Of a stretch of 64,000 bases of DNA, positions 1 to 8,057 are shown piece by piece (within the stretch, counting starts at the first letter, position 1; each line of letters begins with the position of its first letter). Position numbers and translations under genes: made by a program. Location of the stretch: assembly GCA_963778675.1 (NCBI GenBank), contig CAVZVI010000011.1, positions 1-64,000 of the forward strand, given 5' to 3'. The stretch comes from CAWCDJ01 sp963778675 (lineage in GTDB: Bacteria; Acidobacteriota; Terriglobia; Bryobacterales; Bryobacteraceae). The notes under the pieces are model-generated. The model was given only the letters and a program-made list of their open reading frames with translations, had not been told where the DNA came from and made no database searches.

Positions 1-725
1 CTGGCCGGGAAAGAAGGCTTCGCCGCCCGTCGCCTCTGCCAGGCGCTCCAGTACGCCCGGGTTCCCGTCTGGAAATCGTCCGTCGAATAACCGACGGTGT
101 ACGGCACGGCGCTGATTGCTGGGCCAGTTTCATGACCTGGGCCAAGTTGTTCTCGCTCGCGTTGTCACCTCTATCGCTGACGACGATCAAGGTTTCTTAT
201 CCGGCGCCGCCTGCATTCTTTCAACGCCCTGGAATCGCGCTGTGAAGAGCCGTCTCGCCTTCGGCGGGTGCGGCAATCGCGCTTTCGAGTTCGGCGGCGC
301 CGTCGGTGAATCGGATCGTGCCGGGGAGCCCCAGCGACACCTTCTCGTTGAAGTTGACGACGAACATTTCCACTTCCGGGTTGCTCTACGGGACGAAGGT
401 CGGGCGGCGGCGGTCACCTCTGCAATCTTCCGCTGCATGGCCGCGCGGTGGTCGACGACCAGTCCCACGGTGACCGGAATATCTTCGTTCCTGAAGAGAC
501 GGAGCTTTGCGGTACGCGATCCTCATAAACGGCAAAGTCCTGCTCGCCCAGGTTGTGGACAAGGCCACCTTTCCGGTCGGTCACCGAAGCGTGCAACACC
601 ACCAGGGAATGTCCACTGAGATTCGGAAAGATCCAAGGTCTAATCCTCTCTGTGGGTAAGGCTTGAGGTCCGGCGTAGCCTGCCAGGGCGATCAGGAAAA
701 CGACCAGGAGAACGAACGTCTTCAC
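1..725 (-). pseudogene. VWFA-related protein, partial and frameshifted
   Basis: The reverse strand encodes pieces of the VWFA-related family typical of Acidobacteria, but in several frames. A GTG start at 725 gives a hydrophobic signal segment (VKTFVLLVVFLIALAG), then the family-like stretch VTDRKGGLVHNLGEQDFAVYED. Near 460 the frame shifts and the text continues as MGLVVDHRAAMQRKI. Around 385 it shifts again into a frame reading PEVEMFVVNFNEKVSLGLPG. The last readable piece, near 60-200, is IVVSDRGDNASENN in yet another frame. The gene runs off the left edge of the window. At least two to three frameshifts make a functional product unlikely. Family assignment is from remembered sequence patterns. 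Confidence 0.7.
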
Positions 726-842
726 CACGCCACCCGCTCCCGCCCGTGACAGCCCCTTCTTATCGCTTCTGTCCTCCTGCCATCGCCATGTACCTCGACC
801 ATCCAGCCCTGCGCTGCGAACGGCACCACACAAGAAGCCGGA

Positions 843-1064
843 CTAGGTCTTCTTCTTTACGTTTACGGCAACCATCGTGCCGATTCCGGCCAAAATCAGC
901 AACGCACTCACAAAGGGCGGGACCTTTTCGTCATGCCGGGATTCAACGCCGACAGACACGCCGCCGGCCTTGAATCCTTCTCGCTCGGTGCGGGGTATCG
1001 GTACAGCGAGCGAAACGACACCCAGAATCAGCACCAACATTCCAATCCAAAACAGAGCTTTCAT
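843..1064 (-). CDS. small membrane protein (DUF3185-like)
   Basis: A 73-residue protein with two hydrophobic segments: residues 1-21 (MKALFWIGMLVLILGVVSLAV) and about 48-67 (FVSALLILAGIGTMVAV). They are separated by a polar loop containing RTEREGF and KAGGVSVGV, and the protein ends in a KKKT tail. The ATG at 1064 is preceded by a strong GAGGAG ribosome site, so this start is preferred to longer upstream options. The layout resembles DUF3185-type small membrane proteins. Function is unknown. Confidence 0.65.
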   Translation of the reverse strand: MKALFWIGMLVLILGVVSLAVPIPRTEREGFKAGGVSVGVESRHDEKVPPFVSALLILAGIGTMVAVNVKKKT

Positions 1065-1191
1065 GTACTCTCCTCCCGAGCGTGCCGGGCCACCACTGGC
1101 AAGCTGCCCGGCCATATCGTCTCGGATGCGGCACCACCACCGGCCGCTGGCGCGCCGGAACTTAGACGCGCCGCGTCGTGGGCTAAGGCCC

Positions 1192-1947
1192 CTACATAAC
1201 GCGCTTTTGCACCAGCCGGAGGGTCCAGGCACCGCCTAGAGCGAGCAATCCGAACAGCGCGATCAGCCCCAACGGACTCGCCGTCTTCGGGAGTTCCGTC
1301 GACGCTACCTCTGTCGGCTCGGCCTTCTCCGCTGCCATTTCCTGCGCTGGTGGCGGGGTAACCACTTCGGCGACTTCTACTTCTTCTCCCGTGGGTTTGA
1401 TCGCCATGATGGGCGCTTCCTTTAGTTCCACGACCACTGGCTCGTCCGCCGTCTTGATCGGCTCCGCGACTTCCACCGGGATCTCGGCGGCCACGAAGAG
1501 GACGGGCGTGTTGGTCACTTTGGCTAGTTCTATTGCTTTCGCCTTCGGGTAAACGAACTCTTCACCCCAGTTTCTGCCGGGATAGAACCATGCGCGAAGC
1601 GCCTCCGGCTGGCCTGCCGGCCGCTCCCGGAAAGTGACTACAGTCTTGCCGGTCGCCTTGAGACGGTAGTTCGGGATGGCCAGGATGGTGGCGTAGCACT
1701 TGGTCTCATCCGCGTTGAAGATCTGGACAATGTGGCGGTCGGACTGTGAGTCCAGGATTTTGAACACATAGGTGCCGGCTGGCAACACCCCCCACCCCTT
1801 GAGGTGGACTCCCGGAATCTCTACCGGCCCGCTAAAAGTCATCACGGTCTTTCTGTCCCACGCATCCGCCTTTGCGTTTGGTGAGAATGCCGCGCCCATC
1901 AGCGCGAGGCAAAACGCCGTCGCTGTTACTGTTTTCAAAACACTCAT
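1192..1947 (-). CDS. secreted protein with LPXTG-like C-terminal anchor
   Basis: A 251-residue exported protein. It has an N-terminal signal peptide (MSVLKTVTATAFCLALMGAAF...AKA), a globular domain to about residue 150 (DRKTVMTFSGPVEIPG, GTYVFKILDSQSDRHIVQI), and a Pro/Glu/Val-rich linker. The C-terminus has the order of a sortase-type sorting signal: LPKTA, a hydrophobic helix (PLGLIALFGLLALGGAWTL) and a basic end (QKRVM). Such tails recur in Acidobacteria although they are diderms. The start at 1947 has a GAGGAGA ribosome site. No sortase gene is visible in this window. The globular domain resembles acidobacterial hypothetical proteins; its role is unknown. Confidence 0.75.
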   Translation of the reverse strand: MSVLKTVTATAFCLALMGAAFSPNAKADAWDRKTVMTFSGPVEIPGVHLKGWGVLPAGTYVFKILDSQSDRHIVQIFNADETKCYATILAIPNYRLKATGKTVVTFRERPAGQPEALRAWFYPGRNWGEEFVYPKAKAIELAKVTNTPVLFVAAEIPVEVAEPIKTADEPVVVELKEAPIMAIKPTGEEVEVAEVVTPPPAQEMAAEKAEPTEVASTELPKTASPLGLIALFGLLALGGAWTLRLVQKRVM

Positions 1948-2426
1948 CTGCTTATCTCCTCTGTTCTCGAATCTATGCGGCCGGCTCTCCGCTTCGTCGG
2001 GCGCCATGCCTGCAGCAACGGCTGGCCAACCGCAAACGAAAGAGGGAAAGCAATCCGGGGTCCATCGGAAACAAGGCTGCGCGAAGAACACGTCTGCTAT
2101 CTCGCTCCAGGACCGTGCTTGCTGGGACTTGAGAAACAGGCCTCCGCCCACAACGCAAGGAATCCCCCCAACTTGTCTTCCTGATTTGTGCTGCAGGCTC
2201 ATGCAGCTATTGCCTCTTTGGATGCAGGAATTGCTGCGAATTACAGGATCCCTTGAGAGACCATGATGAGAACAACCCAAACAAAGATCCCTCTGCAGCA
2301 ACAAACAAGGGAGAGGCAAGTGAGCGGTGATAATAGATCGCACACCGGCTCCCGCAAGCACGCTGTTGCGATAGCCCACTCTCCTTTCTGGCTGCCGGTC
2401 GCGGCAGAGGGAGAAAGTTTGAAAGG
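1948..2426. other. gene-free stretch upstream of the surface protein
   Basis: About 480 bp without a convincing coding frame. Reverse-strand extensions of the neighbouring gene lack a start supported by a ribosome site and have poor protein character. The segment presumably holds the promoter and leader of the gene starting at 1947. I could not recognise a riboswitch or terminator here. Confidence 0.4.
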
Positions 2427-2891
2427 TTACTTCGCCAATTCAACTAATCTCCCAGCACCCCGACGGCCAGATATCACCTCGGTGGTCCGAAAGTGGCGCG
2501 CGACTTCCGCGACGAATGGTCTCCACCGTACAAGAGCGTCCAGGGACACTGTTACGGGCATCGGATGATCCCCGATTATGTGCCGGTTATCAATGAAGCT
2601 TCGGTCTGCGCTTCGCACGGCAATACCGTCTCGCGTAGCGAAGGTTGCTCCCAACACACCCGCTGCCTCCGTCCGCACGTCCGGCATTCGTACTGGCCGT
2701 GCGAGGGCCACATGGGCTCCGTGTGCATCAACCTGCACCAGAAGTCCGCGATCCGTGCTCGCGTCGGTTTCATCGATCCACACCTCTTGCCCAGGCGCAT
2801 GGTTTCTAGGCTCACCTTCCGCAGCACGTGTGCCGCCGTTTGGACCGTGAGTTTCCGGGAGCCACGTGGTCCGGCCTACCGGTTCAGCCAA
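2427..2891 (-). CDS. hypothetical protein
   Basis: A 154-residue open frame. It contains a plausible beta-rich stretch (RGLLVQVDAHGAHVALARPV) loosely reminiscent of PilZ-type beta barrels, but the RxxxR and D/NxSxxG signature is absent. The N-terminal 35 residues look non-coding, so the true start may be internal. It has no obvious operon partner. It could be a decayed gene. I do not recognise the family. Confidence 0.3.
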   Translation of the reverse strand: MAEPVGRTTWLPETHGPNGGTRAAEGEPRNHAPGQEVWIDETDASTDRGLLVQVDAHGAHVALARPVRMPDVRTEAAGVLGATFATRDGIAVRSADRSFIDNRHIIGDHPMPVTVSLDALVRWRPFVAEVARHFRTTEVISGRRGAGRLVELAK

Positions 2892-3029
2892 ATGTGCATG
2901 TGGAGAGGCAACTTCTGCACGTGCGCACGGCTGCCTGATTTCCGTATCCCCCTCCGCGGCGGTTCTCCACCGCTTGGCCCGCCTCGTGCTTAGACAGAAT
3001 TAAGGCACTTCCATAAGGAGGAATGCTAA

Positions 3030-3662
3030 ATGGCAAGGAATACATCGGTCATGGGAATCTATTCGGATCGGGCAACCGTTTCGGCTGCTATCGACATCCT
3101 GCATCGGGCAGGGTATAGGGCGCCGGACATTTCGGTCCTGTCGTCTGACGACCAAGGTTCAAAGGAGTTCGCGCACGAGAAACACAACAAGTCACTCGCA
3201 GGCGCGGCCACGGGAGCACTGGCGGGCGCGGTGGTGGGATCGGCAATGGCGTGGTTTGTTTCCACTCACACCGTCGCTGTCACGGTCTTAGCGCCGCTGG
3301 TCGCGGCCGGACCGCTGCTGGCTGCTTTGGCTGGCGCCGGTGCCGGCGGGGCACTGGGTTGGATCGTGGGATTGCTGGCAGGCCTGGGTCTGACCGAATA
3401 CGTTGCCAAGCGGTACGCAGGCAGAAACCGAAGCGGCGGCATTCTCCTGTCCGTTCACTGCGACAGTCCGGAGTGGTGTGACCGGGCGAAGAAGACCCTG
3501 AAAGACACAGGCGCCCGCGACATTTCGTCCGGATCTGAGGCTGCCGCCGACTACGGGACGACGGACAAGCCGACCGAAAGGGCGCCGGCGGTCCTGGTGC
3601 ATCGTGGCGAAGTGCCTCCCCAACAGACGGTCGAATACCCCGGTGACGACACTAGAAAATGA
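3030..3662 (+). CDS. glycine-rich membrane stress-type protein (YflT/DUF3341-like fold)
   Basis: A 210-residue protein. Residues 1-45 form an alpha/beta unit (MGIYSDRATVSAAIDILHRAGY, DISVLSS) like the N-terminus of general stress protein 17M/YflT or DUF3341 proteins. A Gly/Ala-rich hydrophobic hairpin follows (about 57-125), then a second alpha/beta unit (GGILLSVHCDSPEWCDRAKKTL) that could mirror the first across the membrane, and a polar tail. The ribosome site AAGGAGG lies 8 nt before the ATG. It begins a run of small membrane-protein genes up to 5497, suggesting an envelope or stress role. Family naming is tentative. Confidence 0.65.
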   Translation: MARNTSVMGIYSDRATVSAAIDILHRAGYRAPDISVLSSDDQGSKEFAHEKHNKSLAGAATGALAGAVVGSAMAWFVSTHTVAVTVLAPLVAAGPLLAALAGAGAGGALGWIVGLLAGLGLTEYVAKRYAGRNRSGGILLSVHCDSPEWCDRAKKTLKDTGARDISSGSEAAADYGTTDKPTERAPAVLVHRGEVPPQQTVEYPGDDTRK

Positions 3663-3713
3663 TCAATCACGGCGGGATTGACGAATAGACGATTAGAAGA
3701 AAGGAAAAGGGAA

Positions 3714-3869
3714 ATGCTATTACTGATTATCGTTCTGTTGTTGGTTCTGGGCGCTGGCGGAGGATACTATGGGCATACCCGGTGGGGCTATGGCGGGGGT
3801 GCGGGCGTAGGACTAGGCACCATACTATTAGTTCTCCTCGTAGCCTACCTATTGGGTATCTTTCACTAA
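3714..3869 (+). CDS. DUF3309-like small membrane protein
   Basis: A 51-residue protein: an N-terminal transmembrane helix (MLLLIIVLLLVLGAGGG), a short loop with the aromatic/Gly motif HTRWGYGGG, then a second helix (LGTILLVLLVAYLLGIF). This matches the layout and WGYGPxG-type loop of DUF3309 proteins, which are widespread and uncharacterised. An in-frame ATG at 3678 would add a basic extension, but the ATG at 3714 has a GGAAAAGGGAA ribosome site and gives the family length. Confidence 0.7.
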   Translation: MLLLIIVLLLVLGAGGGYYGHTRWGYGGGAGVGLGTILLVLLVAYLLGIFH

Positions 3870-3958
3870 GAGCGAGACGGCAAGGTCGTTGAAGCCCGCT
3901 TAGGTGGACTGGTCGCCTGCGTGCATACCTTGTAGCGACGTAAACGGAGGTAAAACTT

Positions 3959-4771
3959 ATGCAGTTCGTTCGAGTTACTACTGCCGCTGCCCTCTATGTG
4001 CTATTCGCGACGATGGTTCCCGCGTATGCGCAGCGCGACCAGCAAGACGAAAAAGGGGGCAAGCCGCAGGACCACGGACAACCCGCCCGAAAACAGAAGG
4101 AGCAGCAGCGGGCACAACAGCCCCGGCAACAGGAACATGGGCAACCCGCTCGGCGGCAGGAGCAGCAGCGGGCCCAACAGCCCCGGCAACAGGAACATGC
4201 CCAACCCGCCCGGCGGCAGGAGCAGCAGCGGGCCCAACAGCCTCAGCAACAGCAACATGGGCAACCCGCCCGGCGGCAGGAGCAGCAGCGGGCCCAACAG
4301 AGTCAAGAGCGACAGCAGGTGCAACGTTCCCAGCAGGCCCGGCAACAGCAGCAGCCGCAGCGTACCGAGCAGCAGGCAGTCGCGTGGCAGCAGCAGCGCG
4401 GATGGCAAAAGCAGGGCGCCTGGCAGGGGCAACGTACATGGCAGCAGGGTCGTGCTCAACGGTGGTCAAGTGATCATCGCACTTGGGAACAGCGTGGAGG
4501 CTACGGCGGTTACTACATTCCTCAGGCCCGGTTCAATCTCAGTTTCGGGAGTCAACACTGGTTCCGGATCAACAGCCGCCCCATCATGTACATGGGCTAT
4601 CCTCGTTTCCAGTACGGCGGCTTCTCGTTCCTGCTCGTGGATCCCTGGCCGGAATACTGGGTGGATAACTGGTACCAGGCTGACGAGGTTTACATCGGCT
4701 ATGACGATGGTTACTACCTGTACAACCGTAGCTATCCGAGCGTCAGACTTGCGATCACTGTCATCATGTAG
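3959..4771 (+). CDS. exported Gln/Arg-rich repeat protein
   Basis: A 270-residue protein. Residues 1-24 are a signal peptide (MQFVRVTTAAALYVLFATMV...YAQ). Residues about 40-120 are a tandem 20-residue repeat rich in Gln, Arg and Ala (unit like GQPARRQEQQRAQQPRQQEH), followed by more Gln/Trp-rich low complexity. The C-terminal domain (about 180-270) is aromatic-rich (FGSQHWFRINSRPIMYMGYPRF, DGYYLYNRSYP) and resembles periplasmic or envelope proteins with RcnB-like tails. GGAGG lies 8 nt before the ATG. Because the 60-bp repeats lack stops, several frames are open here; only this one has a signal peptide and ribosome site. Confidence 0.75.
   Translation: MQFVRVTTAAALYVLFATMVPAYAQRDQQDEKGGKPQDHGQPARKQKEQQRAQQPRQQEHGQPARRQEQQRAQQPRQQEHAQPARRQEQQRAQQPQQQQHGQPARRQEQQRAQQSQERQQVQRSQQARQQQQPQRTEQQAVAWQQQRGWQKQGAWQGQRTWQQGRAQRWSSDHRTWEQRGGYGGYYIPQARFNLSFGSQHWFRINSRPIMYMGYPRFQYGGFSFLLVDPWPEYWVDNWYQADEVYIGYDDGYYLYNRSYPSVRLAITVIM
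4078..4317 (+). repeat. 60-bp tandem repeat array inside the Gln-rich gene
   Basis: Four consecutive 60-bp units begin at about 4078, 4138, 4198 and 4258, each containing the core CGGCGGCAGGAGCAGCAGCG or a close variant. Units 2-4 are nearly identical and unit 1 is more diverged. The period is a multiple of three, so copy-number changes keep the reading frame. This is a coding minisatellite, not a CRISPR array. Confidence 0.85.
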
Positions 4772-5086
4772 CGGCAAATCGCACCCGGCAACGATGGCGG
4801 GCACGGGCCGGTGTCAGGTCCTCCGCATTGACCGCATGTCGAGCCAGAAATTAGTGACTGGGAATCGGATCCTGCCATTTGGACGGCGACGTCGAATTGG
4901 CAGACAACTCGCGGTTGCCGCGTCGGTCGACATGCAGCAACTGCCGGATTCCGTGCAGATTCTGCACCTTGCGGCAGTGAACCCCCCTTGGCCGGCAGTT
5001 GCAGCCGGCCGGTAGTCCCCATCTCGCTCCAACTTGACGCTCTGGACCTGCACCTGCAGTCCTGCGTTGGGAAGGAGCAAGAAAAG
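4772..5086. other. gene-free intergenic stretch
   Basis: About 315 bp between the repeat protein and the next small gene. I see no convincing coding frame, RNA gene or terminator hairpin with a T-run. It may hold the promoter of the 5087 gene. Confidence 0.4.
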
Positions 5087-5239
5087 ATGCTTTGGACAAT
5101 CTGTGTAATCCTGCTGGTTTTGTGGGCGTTGGGAATGCTAACCTCCTACACCGCCGGCGGGCTGATTCATATCCTGTTGATCGTTGCTTTGGTGATACTG
5201 GTAATCCGCCTGGTTCAAGGGCGCAGGATCCTTGGTTAG
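5087..5239 (+). CDS. lmo0937-family (DUF5670-like) small membrane protein
   Basis: A 50-residue protein with two predicted helices (MLWTICVILLVLWALGML and IHILLIVALVILVIRLVQG) joined by TSYTAGGL, ending GRRILG. The pattern, including the TSYTxGGLIHILL core, matches the lmo0937 family of tiny membrane proteins. The ribosome site is GGAGCAAG upstream of the ATG. Function is unknown; the family often occurs beside other stress-related membrane genes, as here. Confidence 0.8.
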   Translation: MLWTICVILLVLWALGMLTSYTAGGLIHILLIVALVILVIRLVQGRRILG

Positions 5240-5305
5240 TGCGTTCCTCAAGCCGGCGATCGGGCAGTGGATTGCTACGTTAGTGTTTCAGGAGAGTAAA
5301 AGAAT

Positions 5306-5497
5306 ATGCCTTTGATAACCATCGTCATCGCGCTGATCGTAGTCGGCGTGGGCTTGTGGCTCATCAATACGTTCATCCCTATGGCCTCCAGCATCAAGAC
5401 CATTCTGAATGTGGTAGTCGTGGTTGCGGTCGCAATTTGGGTCCTGCAGGCGGTCGGAATGTGGGGGCGAATCACCAGTTATCGGTTTACCCAATGA
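5306..5497 (+). CDS. Thivi_2564-family small membrane protein
   Basis: A 63-residue protein with two hydrophobic helices: residues 2-20 (PLITIVIALIVVGVGLWLI) and 29-51 (SIKTILNVVVVVAVAIWVLQAVG). They are linked by the NTFIPMA segment seen in Thivi_2564-type proteins. AGGAGA precedes the ATG. It follows the lmo0937-like gene by 66 bp in the same direction and may share a transcript. Function is unknown. Confidence 0.75.
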   Translation: MPLITIVIALIVVGVGLWLINTFIPMASSIKTILNVVVVVAVAIWVLQAVGMWGRITSYRFTQ

Positions 5498-5523
5498 GGC
5501 GGCGCTGTTTCCCTGGTGCCTGA

Positions 5524-6105
5524 ATGACAAGATTCGGCATAGTGCTGCTGTGTGCGATTCCGGTTGTAGCCATGGCTCAGCCTGCGGATTCGCTCGATCT
5601 GACGGGAAAACTGAGCTTTCATGCCGAAAGCGTCTATAGCCCGCTATCCATGGCAGGATCCGCTGCATACGCGGGAATCCTCCAGGCGATCGGCACCCCG
5701 GAAGAGTGGGGACAGGGAGCTGGCGCCTACGGCAAACGTTTTGCTTCGACCGTCGCCGGCTCCGCGATCCATGCTGGTCTCGCATTTGGTTTGGATTCCA
5801 CTCTGCACCAAGACCCGCGGTATTTCCGCTCACGACGCACAGGGTTCTGGCGCCGGACGGCCCATGCGCTCCGCGGAACCATACTGACGCGCACCGACCG
5901 CGGCGGCGAGACACTGGCGACATGGCGTCTGGGTAGTGCGTACGGCGCCGCCTTTCTTTCTAACCAGTGGTATCCGGACCGCCTGAATACCGTTCGCCTG
6001 GGCGTGGCGCAGGGATCCCTCCAAATCGGGTTCGAATTCGCCAGCAATCTCGGTTCCGAATTCTGGCCGGACATAAAACGGAAGATACTGCGCCGAAAAC
6101 CATGA
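5524..6105 (+). CDS. conserved exported protein of unknown function
   Basis: A 193-residue protein with a signal peptide (MTRFGIVLLCAIPVVAMAQ). The mature region alternates Gly/Ala-rich hydrophobic stretches with charged turns (HQDPRYFRSRRTGFWRRTAHALRG, SNQWYPDR). This is a style seen in acidobacterial outer-membrane or periplasmic hypothetical proteins near propeller and TonB genes. The last residues (FWPDIKRKILRRKP) are strongly basic. The upstream ribosome site is weak. No enzyme motif is recognisable. Confidence 0.6.
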   Translation: MTRFGIVLLCAIPVVAMAQPADSLDLTGKLSFHAESVYSPLSMAGSAAYAGILQAIGTPEEWGQGAGAYGKRFASTVAGSAIHAGLAFGLDSTLHQDPRYFRSRRTGFWRRTAHALRGTILTRTDRGGETLATWRLGSAYGAAFLSNQWYPDRLNTVRLGVAQGSLQIGFEFASNLGSEFWPDIKRKILRRKP

Positions 6106-6136
6106 TCGGCCCTAATCTGCGCCAGAGAGGTGGAAC

Positions 6137-6550
6137 ATGAATCTGCAGATCGAACAGCGGGAAATCGAAGGCATCATCATTCTTGACCTGAAAGGTCCAC
6201 TTACTTTGGGTCATGGTGATCTGGAACTGCGCGACAGGCTCCCTGCGCTGCACCAATCCGGCAAGGTCAATATCATATTGAATCTCAAAGACGTCAGCGA
6301 TATTGACAGCACTGGACTGGGGACCCTCGTATTTGGACTCGCCAGGCTGCGCAAAACGGGTGGCAGGCTCGCGCTGGTAAACCTCAATCGGGCGCATCTG
6401 GAACTCTTCTTGTTGACCAGGCTCGCCATCGCCTTTGAATTCTTCGATGACGAGCAGGATGCGGTGAACAGCTTCTTCCCGGATCGTGCGCTGAAGCGCT
6501 TCGACGTGCTCAGCTTCGTTGAAGAGGAAGGCGGCCGAGGTTCAGATTAA
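6137..6550 (+). CDS. STAS-domain anti-sigma-factor antagonist
   Basis: A 137-residue single STAS domain, like SpoIIAA/RsbV. It starts with the beta strands NLQIEQREIEGIIILDLKGPL and carries the phospho-acceptor loop DVSDIDSTGLGTLV, whose Ser is the usual kinase target. Such proteins bind anti-sigma kinases in partner-switching modules. No RsbW-like kinase or phosphatase lies nearby in this window. AGAGGTGG precedes the ATG. The NtrC-type regulator starts about 60 bp downstream but appears to have its own promoter. Confidence 0.85.
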   Translation: MNLQIEQREIEGIIILDLKGPLTLGHGDLELRDRLPALHQSGKVNIILNLKDVSDIDSTGLGTLVFGLARLRKTGGRLALVNLNRAHLELFLLTRLAIAFEFFDDEQDAVNSFFPDRALKRFDVLSFVEEEGGRGSD

Positions 6551-6597
6551 TTGAGCCGGGATCGCTGAGCCTGTTTTCCACGAGGCTACTTAAACGC

Positions 6598-6603
6598 TAG
6601 AAT
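6598..6603 (+). promoter_or_regulatory. -10 hexamer TAGAAT close to the start codon
   Basis: TAGAAT lies 8 nt before the ATG at 6612, and no Shine-Dalgarno sequence is present. This implies a leaderless or nearly leaderless transcript for the response regulator. No clear -35 box was seen. Confidence 0.5.
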
Positions 6604-6611
6604 AGAACCTG

Positions 6612-8018
6612 ATGCGCCAACTGCCCGCGGTTTCTGGCCGGATCCTCATTGTCGATGATGACCAGCGCCAGTGTACCGCCTTGGCTGGCATGCTGTCCGA
6701 GTCTGACTTTGAGACGCAGGTCGCAGCCGACGGGCAGGAAGCGCTGGAACGGCTTACGGCCTTCGACCCGGACGTCATCGTTGCGGATTTGGTGATGCCG
6801 CGAATGGACGGCTTTGAACTGCTCCGGCACCTGAAGGAACGTGGCGACCTCACACCGGCGATCGTGCTCACCGGTTTCGGCAGCTTGGAAAAGGCGCTGT
6901 CGGCTGTTCATGACCTCAAGGCATTCTGGTTCCTGGAAAAACCCGTGGAACCGCGCGCCTTCAAGGCTCTTCTGGAACGCGCGATTCGCTACAAAAGAAG
7001 TCTGCAGAAAACCGATGAGCTCAAGCGCGACCTGAGCCTCCGCGGCGTACTCGGGGACATGGTGGGCATTTCCCCGGCAATGCAGCAGATCTTTTCGCTC
7101 ATCAGGCAGGTTGCGCCTACTTCAGCGCCCGTATTGATCCGGGGAGAAAGTGGCACTGGGAAGGAACTGGTTGCCCGGGAGATTCACAAATACAGCCCCC
7201 GCAGCGATGGCCCTTTCGTCGCGATCAATGCAGCCGCCTTGCCCGAGACTCTGATTGAGAGCGAGTTATTCGGCCATGAGAAAGGCGCGTTTACGGGTGC
7301 CATGGAGCGTTCGGCGGGCTGCTTTGAACAGGCTCACGGGGGCACTTTATTTCTCGACGAGATCGGCGAGATGCCGCACTCTACGCAACCAAAGCTGCTG
7401 CGCGTTCTCGAGGATTTGCGAGTGCGGCGCCTTGGCGGTAAAAGAGAAATCCCCGTAGACGCTCGGGTTCTTGCCGCGACCAGCCAGGAACTCGGAACCC
7501 ATTTGCGTGAAGAGCTTTACTATCGCTTGAGTGTATTCCAGATCGTCGTTCCGCCGCTGCGTGAACATAAAGAGGATATCCCGCCGATCGCTCATGTCAT
7601 GCTGCAGAATCTGAACAAGAAACACAGCACGCGGGTTACCGGTATCGATGCCGAAGTGCTGGATCTGATGCATCGGTATGAGTGGCCCGGTAATGTGCGG
7701 GAGCTGCGCAATGTTCTGGAGCGGGCCACCATCATTGCGGGCGAGGGCTTGATCCGGATGGCGCACCTTCCTTCCCCTTCGTTCAGTGCGAGCCCGAATC
7801 CGTACCCCCAGCCATCATCCGACTATGAGGGCCCTATTATGCTCCGGCCTGGCCAGCCACTCGCGAAGATCGAGGACGCTTACATCCAACTTACCCTCGA
7901 GCACGTGCACGGCAATCGCAAACGCGCCGCCGAGGTGTTGGGGATCAGCCTGCGGACGCTGCAGAACCGGATCGCCGCGCTGCGCGAAGGGGCAGAGGCG
8001 ACAACTCCAGGCTCCTGA
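6612..8018 (+). CDS. sigma-54-dependent response regulator (NtrC family)
   Basis: A 468-residue protein. The receiver domain (about 10-125) has the acidic pocket VDDD and phospho-acceptor Asp59 (VIVADLVMP). A sigma-54 AAA+ domain follows (about 142-380) with Walker A GESGTGKE near residue 177 and the sigma-54 contact loop GAFTGA at about 226-231. The C-terminal Fis-type helix-turn-helix (KRAAEVLGISLRTLQNRIAAL) lies near 435-458. All hallmarks of an active enhancer-binding protein are present. No histidine kinase is encoded next to it, so the partner kinase lies elsewhere. The target regulon cannot be inferred. Confidence 0.95.
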   Translation: MRQLPAVSGRILIVDDDQRQCTALAGMLSESDFETQVAADGQEALERLTAFDPDVIVADLVMPRMDGFELLRHLKERGDLTPAIVLTGFGSLEKALSAVHDLKAFWFLEKPVEPRAFKALLERAIRYKRSLQKTDELKRDLSLRGVLGDMVGISPAMQQIFSLIRQVAPTSAPVLIRGESGTGKELVAREIHKYSPRSDGPFVAINAAALPETLIESELFGHEKGAFTGAMERSAGCFEQAHGGTLFLDEIGEMPHSTQPKLLRVLEDLRVRRLGGKREIPVDARVLAATSQELGTHLREELYYRLSVFQIVVPPLREHKEDIPPIAHVMLQNLNKKHSTRVTGIDAEVLDLMHRYEWPGNVRELRNVLERATIIAGEGLIRMAHLPSPSFSASPNPYPQPSSDYEGPIMLRPGQPLAKIEDAYIQLTLEHVHGNRKRAAEVLGISLRTLQNRIAALREGAEATTPGS

Positions 8019-8057
8019 GCTGCTTGCCTCCGTGCAGTCCGGTGGGCAAATGCCACT

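Noticed and set aside
2493..2993. Plus-strand frame of 166 codons
   Set aside because: Cys/His/Arg-rich without structure, no ribosome site, and opposite to a slightly more protein-like reverse frame.
4078..4317. Regular repeats considered as a CRISPR array
   Set aside because: Units are contiguous with no unique spacers, and lie inside a coding frame with period 60 bp.
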